From positions 1 to 64,000 of the forward strand of contig NZ_FOHB01000009.1 in the NCBI RefSeq assembly GCF_900111375.1: DNA of 64,000 nucleotides. The letters are read 5' to 3'. Source of the stretch: Pedococcus cremeus. GTDB taxonomy: Bacteria; Actinomycetota; Actinomycetes; Actinomycetales; Dermatophilaceae. The notes below the pieces were generated by a model. That model saw only the letters and a program-made list of their open reading frames with translations, did not search any database and had not been told where the DNA came from. Shown piece by piece: positions 54,514-62,956 of the stretch; the first letter of the stretch is position 1; each line of letters starts with the position of its first letter. The position numbers and the translations under genes are program-made.

Positions 54514-55424
54514 CAGCCCTTGCCTCCTGTCGATCCGGCGTAGAACCTGCTGCGCCACAGGAGCACCACGCCGATGACGATGAGCTCGACCGCGCCCATG
54601 ATCATGGCGATGGCCGAGGCGAACGGGTAGTCGTACTGCTCGTAGGCGGCCTGGTACGCCGCGATGGAGATGACGCGCGTCGTGCCGGTCGGGTCACCGA
54701 CGAGGATGGCCGACGGGAAGACGCTGAACGCCAGCACGAAGGTGAGGCAGAACGTCGTCGCCAGCCCGGGAGCCAGCAGCGGCAACGTGATCCGCCGGAA
54801 GCGGGCGCGCCAGTCTGCGCCGAGCGTGGCGGCCGCCCGCTCGAGGCTGGGGTCGATGCCGGAGAGGTAGGACAGGATCAGCAGGAACGCGAAGGGGAAG
54901 CCGGTGATCACCAGCGAGAAGAACACGCCCCAGTAGTTGTTGATCAGGCGGATCGGCTGGTCGACCAGGCCCAGGCTCATCAGGGTGCGGTTGAACCAGC
55001 CGGCCGGACCGAGGAAGTTGAGCAGGCCCTCCGCCGTGAGCACCGTGCCGAGTGTGATCGGGATGACGAGCAGCGTTGTGACGAGGCGCTTTCCGCGGAA
55101 CCTGCCGCGCATGCGGTAGGCGATCGGCACCGACGCCAGGACGTTGAACAGCGCCGCAGGGATCGACAGCTTCAGCGTCTTCCAGATCGTGTCGCGCTGG
55201 AAGGCGTCGGAGAAGAACCGCTGGTAGTCCGCGAACGCGCCGCCGCCCTTGGTGGGTTGGAAGGAGAGCCCCAGCCCGTAGAGGAACGGGTAGACGAACA
55301 GGCCGATGACGAACACCATGGCCGGCACCAGGAGCAGCAGCTGCCCGTCGACGCCGCGCTCGGCCAGCCGGTGGCGCAGGCTCAGGCCGGTCGGGGCCCG
55401 GCCCGTGGCCGCTCCGCCGGTCAC
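54513..55424 (-). CDS. ABC importer permease (PotB-like)
   Basis: 303 residues, six transmembrane helices, with the EAA loop ERAAATLGADWRARFRRITLP near residue 215. Starts at a GTG overlapping the ATPase stop (GTGA). Forms the channel with the PotC-like permease. Confidence 0.9.
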   Translation of the reverse strand: MTGGAATGRAPTGLSLRHRLAERGVDGQLLLLVPAMVFVIGLFVYPFLYGLGLSFQPTKGGGAFADYQRFFSDAFQRDTIWKTLKLSIPAALFNVLASVPIAYRMRGRFRGKRLVTTLLVIPITLGTVLTAEGLLNFLGPAGWFNRTLMSLGLVDQPIRLINNYWGVFFSLVITGFPFAFLLILSYLSGIDPSLERAAATLGADWRARFRRITLPLLAPGLATTFCLTFVLAFSVFPSAILVGDPTGTTRVISIAAYQAAYEQYDYPFASAIAMIMGAVELIVIGVVLLWRSRFYAGSTGGKG

Positions 55425-56653
55425 GACACCTCACCGCCGGTGGTGGCGAGCACCCCGTCGCGGGAGGTCGCCGGCTCGCTCGCGTCGCCCAGCACCGGCG
55501 CACCCGAGGGCAGGGCCTCGTCGCCACGGGCGAAGGCCAGCAACGCACCCGGCGCGACGGCCAGCGAGACGGTGTCGCCGGGGGCGAGCCGCTCGGCGGT
55601 GCGGAGGTGGAGCCGCACGCCCTGGGGGGTGCGTGCCTCGACGGCGACCTCGCGGCCCTGGTACTCCACCACCTCGACGCGCGCCTCGATGGTGGCCTCC
55701 GCGGCATACGTGCTGGTGCCGCTGCCGGTGCTCGACCCGTAGGCGGGCGAGCCGCCGCCCGTGACCCCGCCCGAGGCCACGGTGAGGTCCTCCGGGCGCA
55801 CCCCGACCACGACCTCGTCACCGGCCGACAGCGGCACCATCGGCGTCGCGGCCAGCCGCAGGCCACCGACGGCCACCACTACGTGGTCGTCCCGGACCTC
55901 GGCGACCGTCGCCGGCAGCAGGTTGCGGAACCCCATGAAGTCGGCGACGTGCCAGTTGCGCGGACGGTTGTGCAGCTCCTCGGGCGTGCCGACCTGCTGC
56001 ACGCTGCCCTTGCGGAGCACCACGAGGCGGTCGGCCATCGACAGGGCCTCCTCCTGGTCGTGGGTGACGTAGACCGTGGTGAGGCCCAGGCTCTGGTGCA
56101 GCCGACGGATCTCGGTGCGCATCTCGAGGCGCAGCTTGGCGTCGAGGTTGCTGAGCGGCTCGTCCATGAGCACCAGCGAGGGCTCGAGCACCACGGCCCG
56201 GGCGATCGCGACGCGCTGCTGCTGTCCTCCGGAGAGCTGGCCGGGCAGCTTGCCGACGTGCTCCTCGAGCTGCACGAGCCGGATGGCCTCCTCCGTGCGG
56301 CGGGTGACCTCCGCCTTGGGCAGCCGGCGCATCTGGAGCCCGAAGGCCACGTTGTTGCGCACCGTCATGTGCGGGAAGAGCGCGTAGTTCTGGAACACCA
56401 TGCCGAACCCGCGCCGCTCCGGCGGCAGGGTGTCGACGCGCTTGTCGTCCTGCCAGATGCTTCCGGCGGTCAGGGGCAGCAGGCCGGCGAGGCAGTTCAG
56501 CGCCGTCGACTTGCCGCACCCCGACGGCCCGAGCAGGGCGATGAACTCGCCCGCCCGGATCGTCAGGTCCAGTCCCTGCAGGGCGTCCTGGCCACCGAAG
56601 CTGCGCCCCACGCCATCGAGGCGCAGCTCGCGGAACGTGGTCGGAGTGCTCAC
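55421..56653 (-). CDS. ABC importer ATPase with TOBE domain
   Basis: 410 residues. Walker A GPSGCGKST (near residue 40), signature LSGGQQQRVAIARA (near 140), Walker B LVLMDEPLSNLD and the switch His THDQEEAL are canonical; residues beyond 240 form TOBE-type regulatory domains, here interrupted by a Gly/Ser-rich insert (near 305-325). PotA/CysA class. GTG start overlaps the binding-protein stop. Confidence 0.93.
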   Translation of the reverse strand: MSTPTTFRELRLDGVGRSFGGQDALQGLDLTIRAGEFIALLGPSGCGKSTALNCLAGLLPLTAGSIWQDDKRVDTLPPERRGFGMVFQNYALFPHMTVRNNVAFGLQMRRLPKAEVTRRTEEAIRLVQLEEHVGKLPGQLSGGQQQRVAIARAVVLEPSLVLMDEPLSNLDAKLRLEMRTEIRRLHQSLGLTTVYVTHDQEEALSMADRLVVLRKGSVQQVGTPEELHNRPRNWHVADFMGFRNLLPATVAEVRDDHVVVAVGGLRLAATPMVPLSAGDEVVVGVRPEDLTVASGGVTGGGSPAYGSSTGSGTSTYAAEATIEARVEVVEYQGREVAVEARTPQGVRLHLRTAERLAPGDTVSLAVAPGALLAFARGDEALPSGAPVLGDASEPATSRDGVLATTGGEVS

Positions 56654-57864
56654 TTCTTCACCTTCGATCCACCGATCTCGCGGTCCCACTTGTCGAAGGC
56701 GGCCACCATCGACTTGTTGTCGAGCGGCACCTCCTTGGGGTTGTCCTTGATCAGCGCGTCGTACTCGGGTCGGCCGAACTTGGCGATGGTGTCCTGGCTC
56801 TTCTTCGGCGCCATGGAGATGTCGACGCCCTCGACGGCCGGGCCGGGGTAGAAGTAGCCGTCGTCGTAGGCCTTCGCCTGCTGCTCCTTGGTGAGCATGA
56901 ACTGCACGAGCTGCAGCACGGCGGCCTGCTGGTCGGCGGACGCACCCTTGGGGATGACGGCGTAGTGGGCGTCGGTGACCCAGTGGAAGCCCTTGAGGGT
57001 GCTCACCTTCGCCGACTCCGGCACGGTGCCGAGCGCGCGGGGGTTGATGTCCCAGCCGGTGGTCGTCGCGACGATGTTGACCGTGCCGTTGGCGAGGTCC
57101 TTCATCGTGGCGGTCGTGCCCGTCTGGTACGTGTTGATGTACTGGCCGAGCTCCTTGAGGTAGGCCCAGGTCTTGTCCCAGCCCTTGATCGGGTCCTTGG
57201 GGTCCTTGTCGCCGAGGACGTACGGCAGGCCCATGAGGAAGGTGCGGCCCGGGCCGGAGTTGGCCGGACGCGCGTACTCCACCTTGCCCGGGTTGGCCTT
57301 GGCGTAGGCCAGCAGCTCCTCGGCGCTCTTCGGCGGGTTCGGCACCTTGTCGGGCATGTACTCCAGCAGCGGCCCCGACGGGTAGTAGGTGACCTCGACG
57401 CCGTAGTCGCCGGCCAGCTCCTGCATCTTGGCGGCCGGCTCCTGGTAGGTGTCCATGTTGGACAGCCGGTCCTTGTGCTTGGGCAGGATCTGCTCCCACA
57501 GGCCCTGCTCGGCGCCGGCGGACAGTCCGTCGGTGCCGGTCAGCACGAGGCCGATGTCGACCCGGCCGGCGCCCTGCTGGGCCTTGATCTTGCCCACCAG
57601 GTCCGGGGCCGGGGCCTTGGAGTAGGTGACCCGGGAGATGACGTCGGGGTGCTGCTTGACGAAGTCGTCGATCATGCCCTGGGTCAGCTGGAGGTTGCCC
57701 GCGACGTCCAGCACGTTCAGGGTGACGGGCTTGGACGGCTTCTGGGGCACCTCCCCGGAGCCGCCGGCCTGGGCGGCTGGGGAGCTGGGCGCGCCACAGC
57801 CTGCGAGCAGGCCGGCGAGCAGTGCGCTCGAGGCGACGACGGTGGTGCGCGGGTTGAGGCGCAT
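56650..57864 (-). CDS. ABC importer substrate-binding lipoprotein
   Basis: 404 residues. Signal peptide with lipobox LAGC (Cys near residue 23), then a type-II periplasmic-binding fold of the PotD/iron-binding class (KPVTLNVLDVAGNLQLTQGM early; VEYARPANSGPGRTFLMGLP mid-chain). The class is known for polyamines, metals and some sugars or phosphonates. Being first after the lacI gene in the uronate operon, it most likely captures a uronate or oligogalacturonide, but this is inferred only from context. Confidence 0.88.
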   Translation of the reverse strand: MRLNPRTTVVASSALLAGLLAGCGAPSSPAAQAGGSGEVPQKPSKPVTLNVLDVAGNLQLTQGMIDDFVKQHPDVISRVTYSKAPAPDLVGKIKAQQGAGRVDIGLVLTGTDGLSAGAEQGLWEQILPKHKDRLSNMDTYQEPAAKMQELAGDYGVEVTYYPSGPLLEYMPDKVPNPPKSAEELLAYAKANPGKVEYARPANSGPGRTFLMGLPYVLGDKDPKDPIKGWDKTWAYLKELGQYINTYQTGTTATMKDLANGTVNIVATTTGWDINPRALGTVPESAKVSTLKGFHWVTDAHYAVIPKGASADQQAAVLQLVQFMLTKEQQAKAYDDGYFYPGPAVEGVDISMAPKKSQDTIAKFGRPEYDALIKDNPKEVPLDNKSMVAAFDKWDREIGGSKVKK

Positions 57865-57920
57865 GGGGCTTCCCTTCTTCAGCGCCGCACGGTGCGGCGT
57901 CGGCCTTGGTGGCTCGGTCG

Positions 57921-58907
57921 TCAGGGTCGGGCAGGCGCGGTGCTCTGCCGGACGAGCAGCTCGGTCGGCAGCTCGCGTTCGTAGGTGGCCGTCCCGGACG
58001 GGTCGGCCAGCAGGTGGAGCAGGAGGTCGACGGCCCTGCGTCCCGCCTTCTCCTTGGGGATCCCGAGGGTCGTGAGCGTGGGGTGGCCCATCGCCGACAT
58101 CTGGATGTTGTCGATGCCGACGACGCTCAGCTGGCTGGGCACGTCGACACCGCGGTCGCGCAGGGCGCTCACGAGACCCATCGCGACCAGGTCGTTGTAG
58201 GCCACGACGGCCGTGACGCCGGCGATGAGGACGCCCTCGGCCGCCGCGATGCCCCCGTCGAAGGTGGGGGCGAAGTTGCCGACCTCGACCAGCTCGACGC
58301 CGGCGCGGGTCGACGCGGCGCGCAGGCCACGGAGACGCTCGCGAGTGGACCAGCTCGAGCGGGGTCCGGCGACGAAGCCGATGCGCCGGTGCCCGAGACC
58401 CACGAGGTGGTCGACGACCTGCCGCATGCCGTCGGCGTTGTCCATGGCGACCGAGGGGATGGTGCCCGCCTTGCGGTTGACCAGGACGATCGGGGCGAGA
58501 CCGGCGGCCTCACGCAGCTCGGCCGGCTTCATGCGCGGCGAGCAGAGGATGATGCCGTCGACCTGCTTGGCCAGGGAGCGCACCAACCCGAGCTCGGCCG
58601 AGGCGTCCTCGTCGGTGTCGGCCACGAAGACCTGGTAGTCGGCCTCGTGCGCCTGGCGCTGGATGCCCTTGACCACCGAGGGGAAGAACGGGTTGGCGAG
58701 GTCCGGGAGGATGAGGCCGATGTTGCCGGTGCGCCCGGTGATGAGGCCCCGGGCGGCCCGGTTCGGCCGGTAGCCGAGGTGGTCGGCGACGCGCAGGACG
58801 CGCTCCCGGGTGGCCGCGTCGACGATGTCGGGCATCGAGAGCGCCCGCGAGACCGTCGAGGCGGAGACGCCAGCAGCCTTGGCCACGTCGCGGATGGTCA
58901 CCGCCAT
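57921..58907 (-). CDS. LacI-family regulator of the uronate genes
   Basis: 328 residues. The N-terminal HTH TIRDVAKAAGVSASTVSRAL (residues 4-23) and hinge NRAARGLITGRTGNIGLILP are textbook, followed by a periplasmic-binding-like ligand domain. GGGAGG precedes the ATG. It is 56 nt upstream of the binding-protein gene, so it likely heads the whole minus-strand operon, and it is divergent from uxaC. Two LacI-type palindromes lie in the gap to uxaC, allowing control of both directions. The inducer is probably a uronate or its catabolite. Confidence 0.94.
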   Translation of the reverse strand: MAVTIRDVAKAAGVSASTVSRALSMPDIVDAATRERVLRVADHLGYRPNRAARGLITGRTGNIGLILPDLANPFFPSVVKGIQRQAHEADYQVFVADTDEDASAELGLVRSLAKQVDGIILCSPRMKPAELREAAGLAPIVLVNRKAGTIPSVAMDNADGMRQVVDHLVGLGHRRIGFVAGPRSSWSTRERLRGLRAASTRAGVELVEVGNFAPTFDGGIAAAEGVLIAGVTAVVAYNDLVAMGLVSALRDRGVDVPSQLSVVGIDNIQMSAMGHPTLTTLGIPKEKAGRRAVDLLLHLLADPSGTATYERELPTELLVRQSTAPARP

Positions 58908-58953
58908 CACCGGTCCTCCCTCGTCCTTGAGTTCAGTAGGTTGGGTGGCAGTC

Positions 58954-58967
58954 TGAAACCGATTGCA
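58954..58967. promoter_or_regulatory. LacI-type operator 1
   Basis: TGAAACCGATTGCA fits the LacI-family consensus TGNAANCGNTTNCA at every fixed position, 47 nt upstream of the lacI start. Confidence 0.75.
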
Positions 58968-59094
58968 GAGCGTTGTCAATGGTCTCACCCGGAGAATCTC
59001 AAATTCGCGGCTACACCCCCACCGACCAACAAAACCGCTGTGCAGCAACGAACTAGCCTCCCAGGAAACGGGGCTTGCGGTGGACCTCGCGCCG

Positions 59095-59108
59095 TGCAAC
59101 CCTTTGCA
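59095..59108. promoter_or_regulatory. LacI-type operator 2
   Basis: TGCAACCCTTTGCA fits the same consensus except one base of the central CG; the arms TGCAA/TTGCA are perfect. It lies 61 nt upstream of the uxaC ATG. Confidence 0.6.
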
Positions 59109-59168
59109 GCGCGTGCTCCGTCGCCGCTGCCGGCAGCCCGGGGCCCACCTCTGCCGACAGGAGTTGTC

Positions 59169-60590
59169 ATGCCCTCGCCCCTCACGCTCCACCCCGACCG
59201 CGCGCTCCCCGCTGAGCCCGCCCTGCGGTCGGTCGCCCGCACGATCTACGGGCAGACGAGGGACCTGCCGCTGGTCTGCATGCACGGCCATGTCGAGGCC
59301 TCGGTCTTCGCCGACAACGCCGCCTTCCCGGACCCCGCCGCGCTCCTCATCACGCCGGACCACTACGTCACCCGGATGCTGGTCTCGCAGGGCATCGCCC
59401 CCGAGGACCTCGGCGTCCCCCGCACCGACGGCGGCCCGGTCGAGCAGGACGGCCGCGCGATCTGGCGTCGCCTGTGCGAGAACTGGCACCTGTTCCGCGG
59501 CACGCCGTCGCGCTACTGGCTGGAGCACGAGCTGGTCGAGGTCTTCGGCGTCGACGAGCGGCCCTCCGCCGAGACGGCGGACAGCCTGTATGCCGCCGTG
59601 GCGGCCCGCATCGCCGAACCGGACTTCCGGCCGCAGCAGCTCCTCGACCGCTTCCGGATCGAGCTCCTCTCGACGACCGACCCGGCCACCTCGCCGCTGG
59701 CCGAGCACGCCCGGCTCGCCGAGCAGGGCCTGGGCGAGCGGGTCGTGCCGACCTTCCGGCCCGACGCGCTCGTGCACCTCGACGGCCCCGACTGGCAGCG
59801 CGACGCCAAGGCGCTCGGGCAGCTCGCCGACGTCGACACCTCGCGCTACGACGGGTTCCTCGAGGCCCTGCGCGCCCGGCGCCGGGCGTTCGTGGCGGCC
59901 GGCGGCCTGGCCACGGACCACGGGCACCTCACCGCCGACACGACGCCCCTCGACCGGGCTGAGGCCACGCGCATCTACGACCGGGCCTGGTCCGGCCAGG
60001 TGACCGAGCCGGAGGCGGCCTCCTTCGCCGCCCACATGCTGCACGTCATGGCCGGGATGTCCCGTGACGACGGGCTGGTCATGCAGCTGCACCCGGGCGT
60101 GCTGCGCAACCACCACGGCGACGTCTTCGCCGCCCACGGCGCCGACAAGGGCTTCGACATTCCCGTGGCGGCGGAGTTCACCCGGGGGCTGCGCCCCCTC
60201 CTGGAGGACTACGGCACCGACCCCCGCTTCCGCCTCATCCTCTTCACGGTCGACGAGACGGTCTACAGCCGCGAGCTCGCGCCGCTGGCCGGGGTCTACC
60301 CCTCCGTGCGGCTCGGCGCCCCGTGGTGGTTCCTCGACAGCCCGGACGGCATGCGCCGCTTCCGCGAGCTGGCCACCGAGACCGCCGGCTTCTACAACAC
60401 CTCCGGCTTCGTCGACGACACCCGGGCGTTCGCCTCGATCCCGGCCCGGCACGACCTGTCGCGCCGCATCGACGCCGGCTACCTCGCCCGGCTCGTCGCG
60501 GAGCACCGGCTCAGCGAGGACGAGGCCGTGGAGACGGCGGTCGACCTGGCCTACCGGATCCCGAAGCAGGCCTACGCCCCCCGGGCCTGA
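59169..60590 (+). CDS. uxaC: Uronate isomerase (glucuronate isomerase)
   Basis: 473 residues, similar in length to E. coli UxaC. VCMHGHVEAS (near residue 37, metal-binding His pair, here HGH), WRRLCENWHLFRGTPSRYW and MQLHPGVLRNHH (near 310) mark the amidohydrolase-fold isomerase. It interconverts glucuronate/fructuronate and galacturonate/tagaturonate, the entry step for the divergent operon. ATG with ACAGGAG upstream. It is controlled by the LacI operators in the shared intergenic region. Confidence 0.93.
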   Translation: MPSPLTLHPDRALPAEPALRSVARTIYGQTRDLPLVCMHGHVEASVFADNAAFPDPAALLITPDHYVTRMLVSQGIAPEDLGVPRTDGGPVEQDGRAIWRRLCENWHLFRGTPSRYWLEHELVEVFGVDERPSAETADSLYAAVAARIAEPDFRPQQLLDRFRIELLSTTDPATSPLAEHARLAEQGLGERVVPTFRPDALVHLDGPDWQRDAKALGQLADVDTSRYDGFLEALRARRRAFVAAGGLATDHGHLTADTTPLDRAEATRIYDRAWSGQVTEPEAASFAAHMLHVMAGMSRDDGLVMQLHPGVLRNHHGDVFAAHGADKGFDIPVAAEFTRGLRPLLEDYGTDPRFRLILFTVDETVYSRELAPLAGVYPSVRLGAPWWFLDSPDGMRRFRELATETAGFYNTSGFVDDTRAFASIPARHDLSRRIDAGYLARLVAEHRLSEDEAVETAVDLAYRIPKQAYAPRA

Positions 60591-60733
60591 GTCCCACCCT
60601 CCCCCACCACCGGCAGGAAACCGGCCGCACGGCATACATCTCCAGCGGAGCAGGGGTTCCTTGGGCAGGAGGTGACAACGCGGACCTCCCCCGCGGATCC
60701 CTAGGCTCGCGCCCTAGACCAATGGAGGTGTGC

Positions 60734-61675
60734 ATGAGGGTGCTCGTCGCGCTCGGCGGCAACGCCATGACCGGCCCGGACGGCAGCGCTGCCCCCAAGG
60801 AGCAGCGCCACGCGATCGCGCGCGCCATGGAGCACATCGCCGGGCTGGTCGCGGCCGGCCACGACGTCGTGCTCACGCACGGCAACGGCCCCCAGGTGGG
60901 CAACGTGCTCGTCAAGAACGAGCTCGCCGCCCACGTCGTGCCGCCCGTGCCGCTCGACTGGTGCGGCGCCCAGACGCAGGGGACCATCGGCTTCACCATC
61001 CTCGACACGCTCGAGTACGCGCTGGCCGAGCGGGGCGTCGACCGGCGCTGCGCGGCGCTCATCAGCCGCACCCTCGTGGACGCCGACGACCCCGGCTTCG
61101 CCAGGCCCACCAAGCCGATCGGCCGCTTCCTGCCCCACGAGCAGGCGCAGGTGCTCATCGAGCACGGCCAGACCTGGGAGGACCGCGGCGAGAAGGGGTG
61201 GCGCCGGGTCGTCGCCTCGCCCGAGCCGCTCGAGGTGCTCGAGACCCACACGCTGCTGACGCTCATGGACGCCGGCTACGTCGTCGTCGCCGCCGGCGGT
61301 GGCGGCATCCCCGTGATCCGCACCGAGGACGGCAGGGTGCGCGGCGTCGAGGCGGTCATCGACAAGGACCTCACCGCCGCGGTCCTCGCCCGCTCCATCC
61401 ACGCCGACGCGCTCGTCATCGCCACCGACGTCGAGAACGCCGTGATCGGCTGGGGCACCCCGGACGCCCGTGCACTCGGCCACGTCACGCTCGACGAGAT
61501 GGAGGGGTATGCCGCGCAGGGCCACTTCGCGTCCGGTTCCATGGGCCCCAAGGTCGAGGCCGCGCTGCGGTTCGTCCGCAGCGGCGGCAAGCGGAGCGTC
61601 ATCACTGCCCTCGACCGCATCACCGAGGCCATCGAGTCGCCCGGCGCCGTCGGCACCGTCATCGAGAACGTCTGA
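60734..61675 (+). CDS. arcC: Carbamate kinase
   Basis: 313 residues. The start RVLVALGGNAM and LTHGNGPQVGNVL (near residue 50), the central VVASPEPLEV and AGGGGIPV, and the late FASGSMGPKVEAA (near 270) are canonical. It converts carbamoyl phosphate + ADP to ATP, ammonia and CO2. GGAGG precedes the ATG. It is followed, 66 nt on, by the ring-opening amidohydrolase. The carbamoyl phosphate could come from the AllFGH-type transferase 38 kb away; no arginine deiminase or ornithine transcarbamylase gene is seen. Confidence 0.95.
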   Translation: MRVLVALGGNAMTGPDGSAAPKEQRHAIARAMEHIAGLVAAGHDVVLTHGNGPQVGNVLVKNELAAHVVPPVPLDWCGAQTQGTIGFTILDTLEYALAERGVDRRCAALISRTLVDADDPGFARPTKPIGRFLPHEQAQVLIEHGQTWEDRGEKGWRRVVASPEPLEVLETHTLLTLMDAGYVVVAAGGGGIPVIRTEDGRVRGVEAVIDKDLTAAVLARSIHADALVIATDVENAVIGWGTPDARALGHVTLDEMEGYAAQGHFASGSMGPKVEAALRFVRSGGKRSVITALDRITEAIESPGAVGTVIENV

Positions 61676-61741
61676 GACCCCGCACGTCCCTGTGCCACGA
61701 AGCCTTCCCACAGCCCGAAGAGAACCAGAAAGGTGAGTCAC

Positions 61742-62878
61742 GTGCCCGAGCCCATTGAGGTACGCAAGGTCCCGATCCACAGCGTCGCCGACGCCTCCGA
61801 GCTGGCCAAGCTCATCGACGACGGGGTCATGGAGGCCGACCGCGTCATCGCCATCATCGGCAAGACGGAGGGCAACGGCGGCGTCAACGACTACACCCGC
61901 ATCATCGCGGACCGCGCGTTCCGTGAGGTCCTCATCGCCAAGGGCGCCCCGGAGGAGCAGGTGCGCCAGGTGCCGATCGTGTGGTCCGGCGGCACCGACG
62001 GCGTGATCAGCCCCCACGCCACGATCTTCGCGACCGTGCCCGCGGAGAAGGCGGAGAAGTCCGACGACCTGCGCCTGACCGTCGGCTTCGCCATGAGCGA
62101 GCCGATCAAGCCCGAGGAGATCGGGTACGTCGCCATGGTCAAGAAGGTCGCCGACGGTGTGAAGGTCGCCATGGAGCGCGCCGGCATCACCGACCCGGCC
62201 GACGTGCACTACGTGCAGACCAAGACCCCGCTGCTCACCATCCACACCATCCGCGACGCCAAGTCCCGCGGGATGAAGGTCTGGACCGAGCACACCCACG
62301 AGTCCATGGACCTCTCCAACGGCACCACCGGCCTCGGCATCGCCGTCGCCCTGGGTGAGATCGAGATGCCGACGGACGCGGACGTCATGCACAACCGCGA
62401 CCTGTACTCCTCGGTCGCCTCGTGTTCCTCGGGCGTCGAGCTCGACCAGGCCCAGATCGTCGTGGTCGGCAACACCCGCGGCATCGGCGGCCGCTACCGC
62501 ATCGGCCACTCGGTCATGGAGGACGCCCTCGACCAGGACGGCATCTGGGCGGCCATCAAGGACGCCGGGCTCGACCTGCCCGAGCGCCCGCACTGGACCG
62601 ACCTGCAGGGCCGCCTGGTCAACGTGTTCCTCAAGTGCGAGGTCAGCCAGGACGGCACCGTCCACGGTCGCCGCAACGCCATGCTCGACGACTCCGACGT
62701 GCACTGGCACCGCCAGATCAAGTCGTGCGTCGGTGGCGTCACCGCTGCCGTGACCGGCGACCCCGCGGTCTTCGTGTCGGTCTCCGCCGCGCACCAGGGT
62801 CCCGACGGCGGCGGCCCCGTGGCCGCGATCGTCGACGTGGGCGAGGGCGAGCCGACCGGCTACCGCTGGAGCCGCTGA
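61742..62878 (+). CDS. Ring-opening amidohydrolase (barbiturase / cyanuric acid hydrolase family)
   Basis: 378 residues made of three homologous repeats, as in AtzD/barbiturase. Each repeat carries a Ser motif: [12 protein letters not shown] (near residue 80), [19 protein letters not shown] (near 226) and [17 protein letters not shown] (near 345). The enzymes open barbiturate (to ureidomalonate) or cyanurate. GTG at 61742 has AAAGGTG 6-7 nt upstream; the GTG at 61733 has none. Placed behind carbamate kinase, with an oxidative nucleobase cluster in the same window, barbiturate is the more likely substrate, but sequence alone does not settle it. Confidence 0.88.
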   Translation: MPEPIEVRKVPIHSVADASELAKLIDDGVMEADRVIAIIGKTEGNGGVNDYTRIIADRAFREVLIAKGAPEEQVRQVPIVWSGGTDGVISPHATIFATVPAEKAEKSDDLRLTVGFAMSEPIKPEEIGYVAMVKKVADGVKVAMERAGITDPADVHYVQTKTPLLTIHTIRDAKSRGMKVWTEHTHESMDLSNGTTGLGIAVALGEIEMPTDADVMHNRDLYSSVASCSSGVELDQAQIVVVGNTRGIGGRYRIGHSVMEDALDQDGIWAAIKDAGLDLPERPHWTDLQGRLVNVFLKCEVSQDGTVHGRRNAMLDDSDVHWHRQIKSCVGGVTAAVTGDPAVFVSVSAAHQGPDGGGPVAAIVDVGEGEPTGYRWSR

Positions 62879-62890
62879 CCCACACCAGTC

Positions 62891-62929
62891 CGACGGGCAC
62901 CCGGGGCCGAAGTCCTCGGGTGCCCGTCG
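62891..62929 (+). terminator. Terminator hairpin after the amidohydrolase
   Basis: 13-bp perfect stem (62891-62903, CGACGGGCACCCG, and 62917-62929) with a 13-nt loop, 13 nt after the stop. Confidence 0.8.
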
Positions 62930-62956
62930 CCGTGTCCGTGCCATGATGCGCGGGTC

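Noticed and set aside
60734-61675. Part of an arginine deiminase pathway
   Set aside because: No arcA, argF/arcB or arginine/ornithine exchanger is nearby; the neighbour is a ring-opening amidohydrolase.
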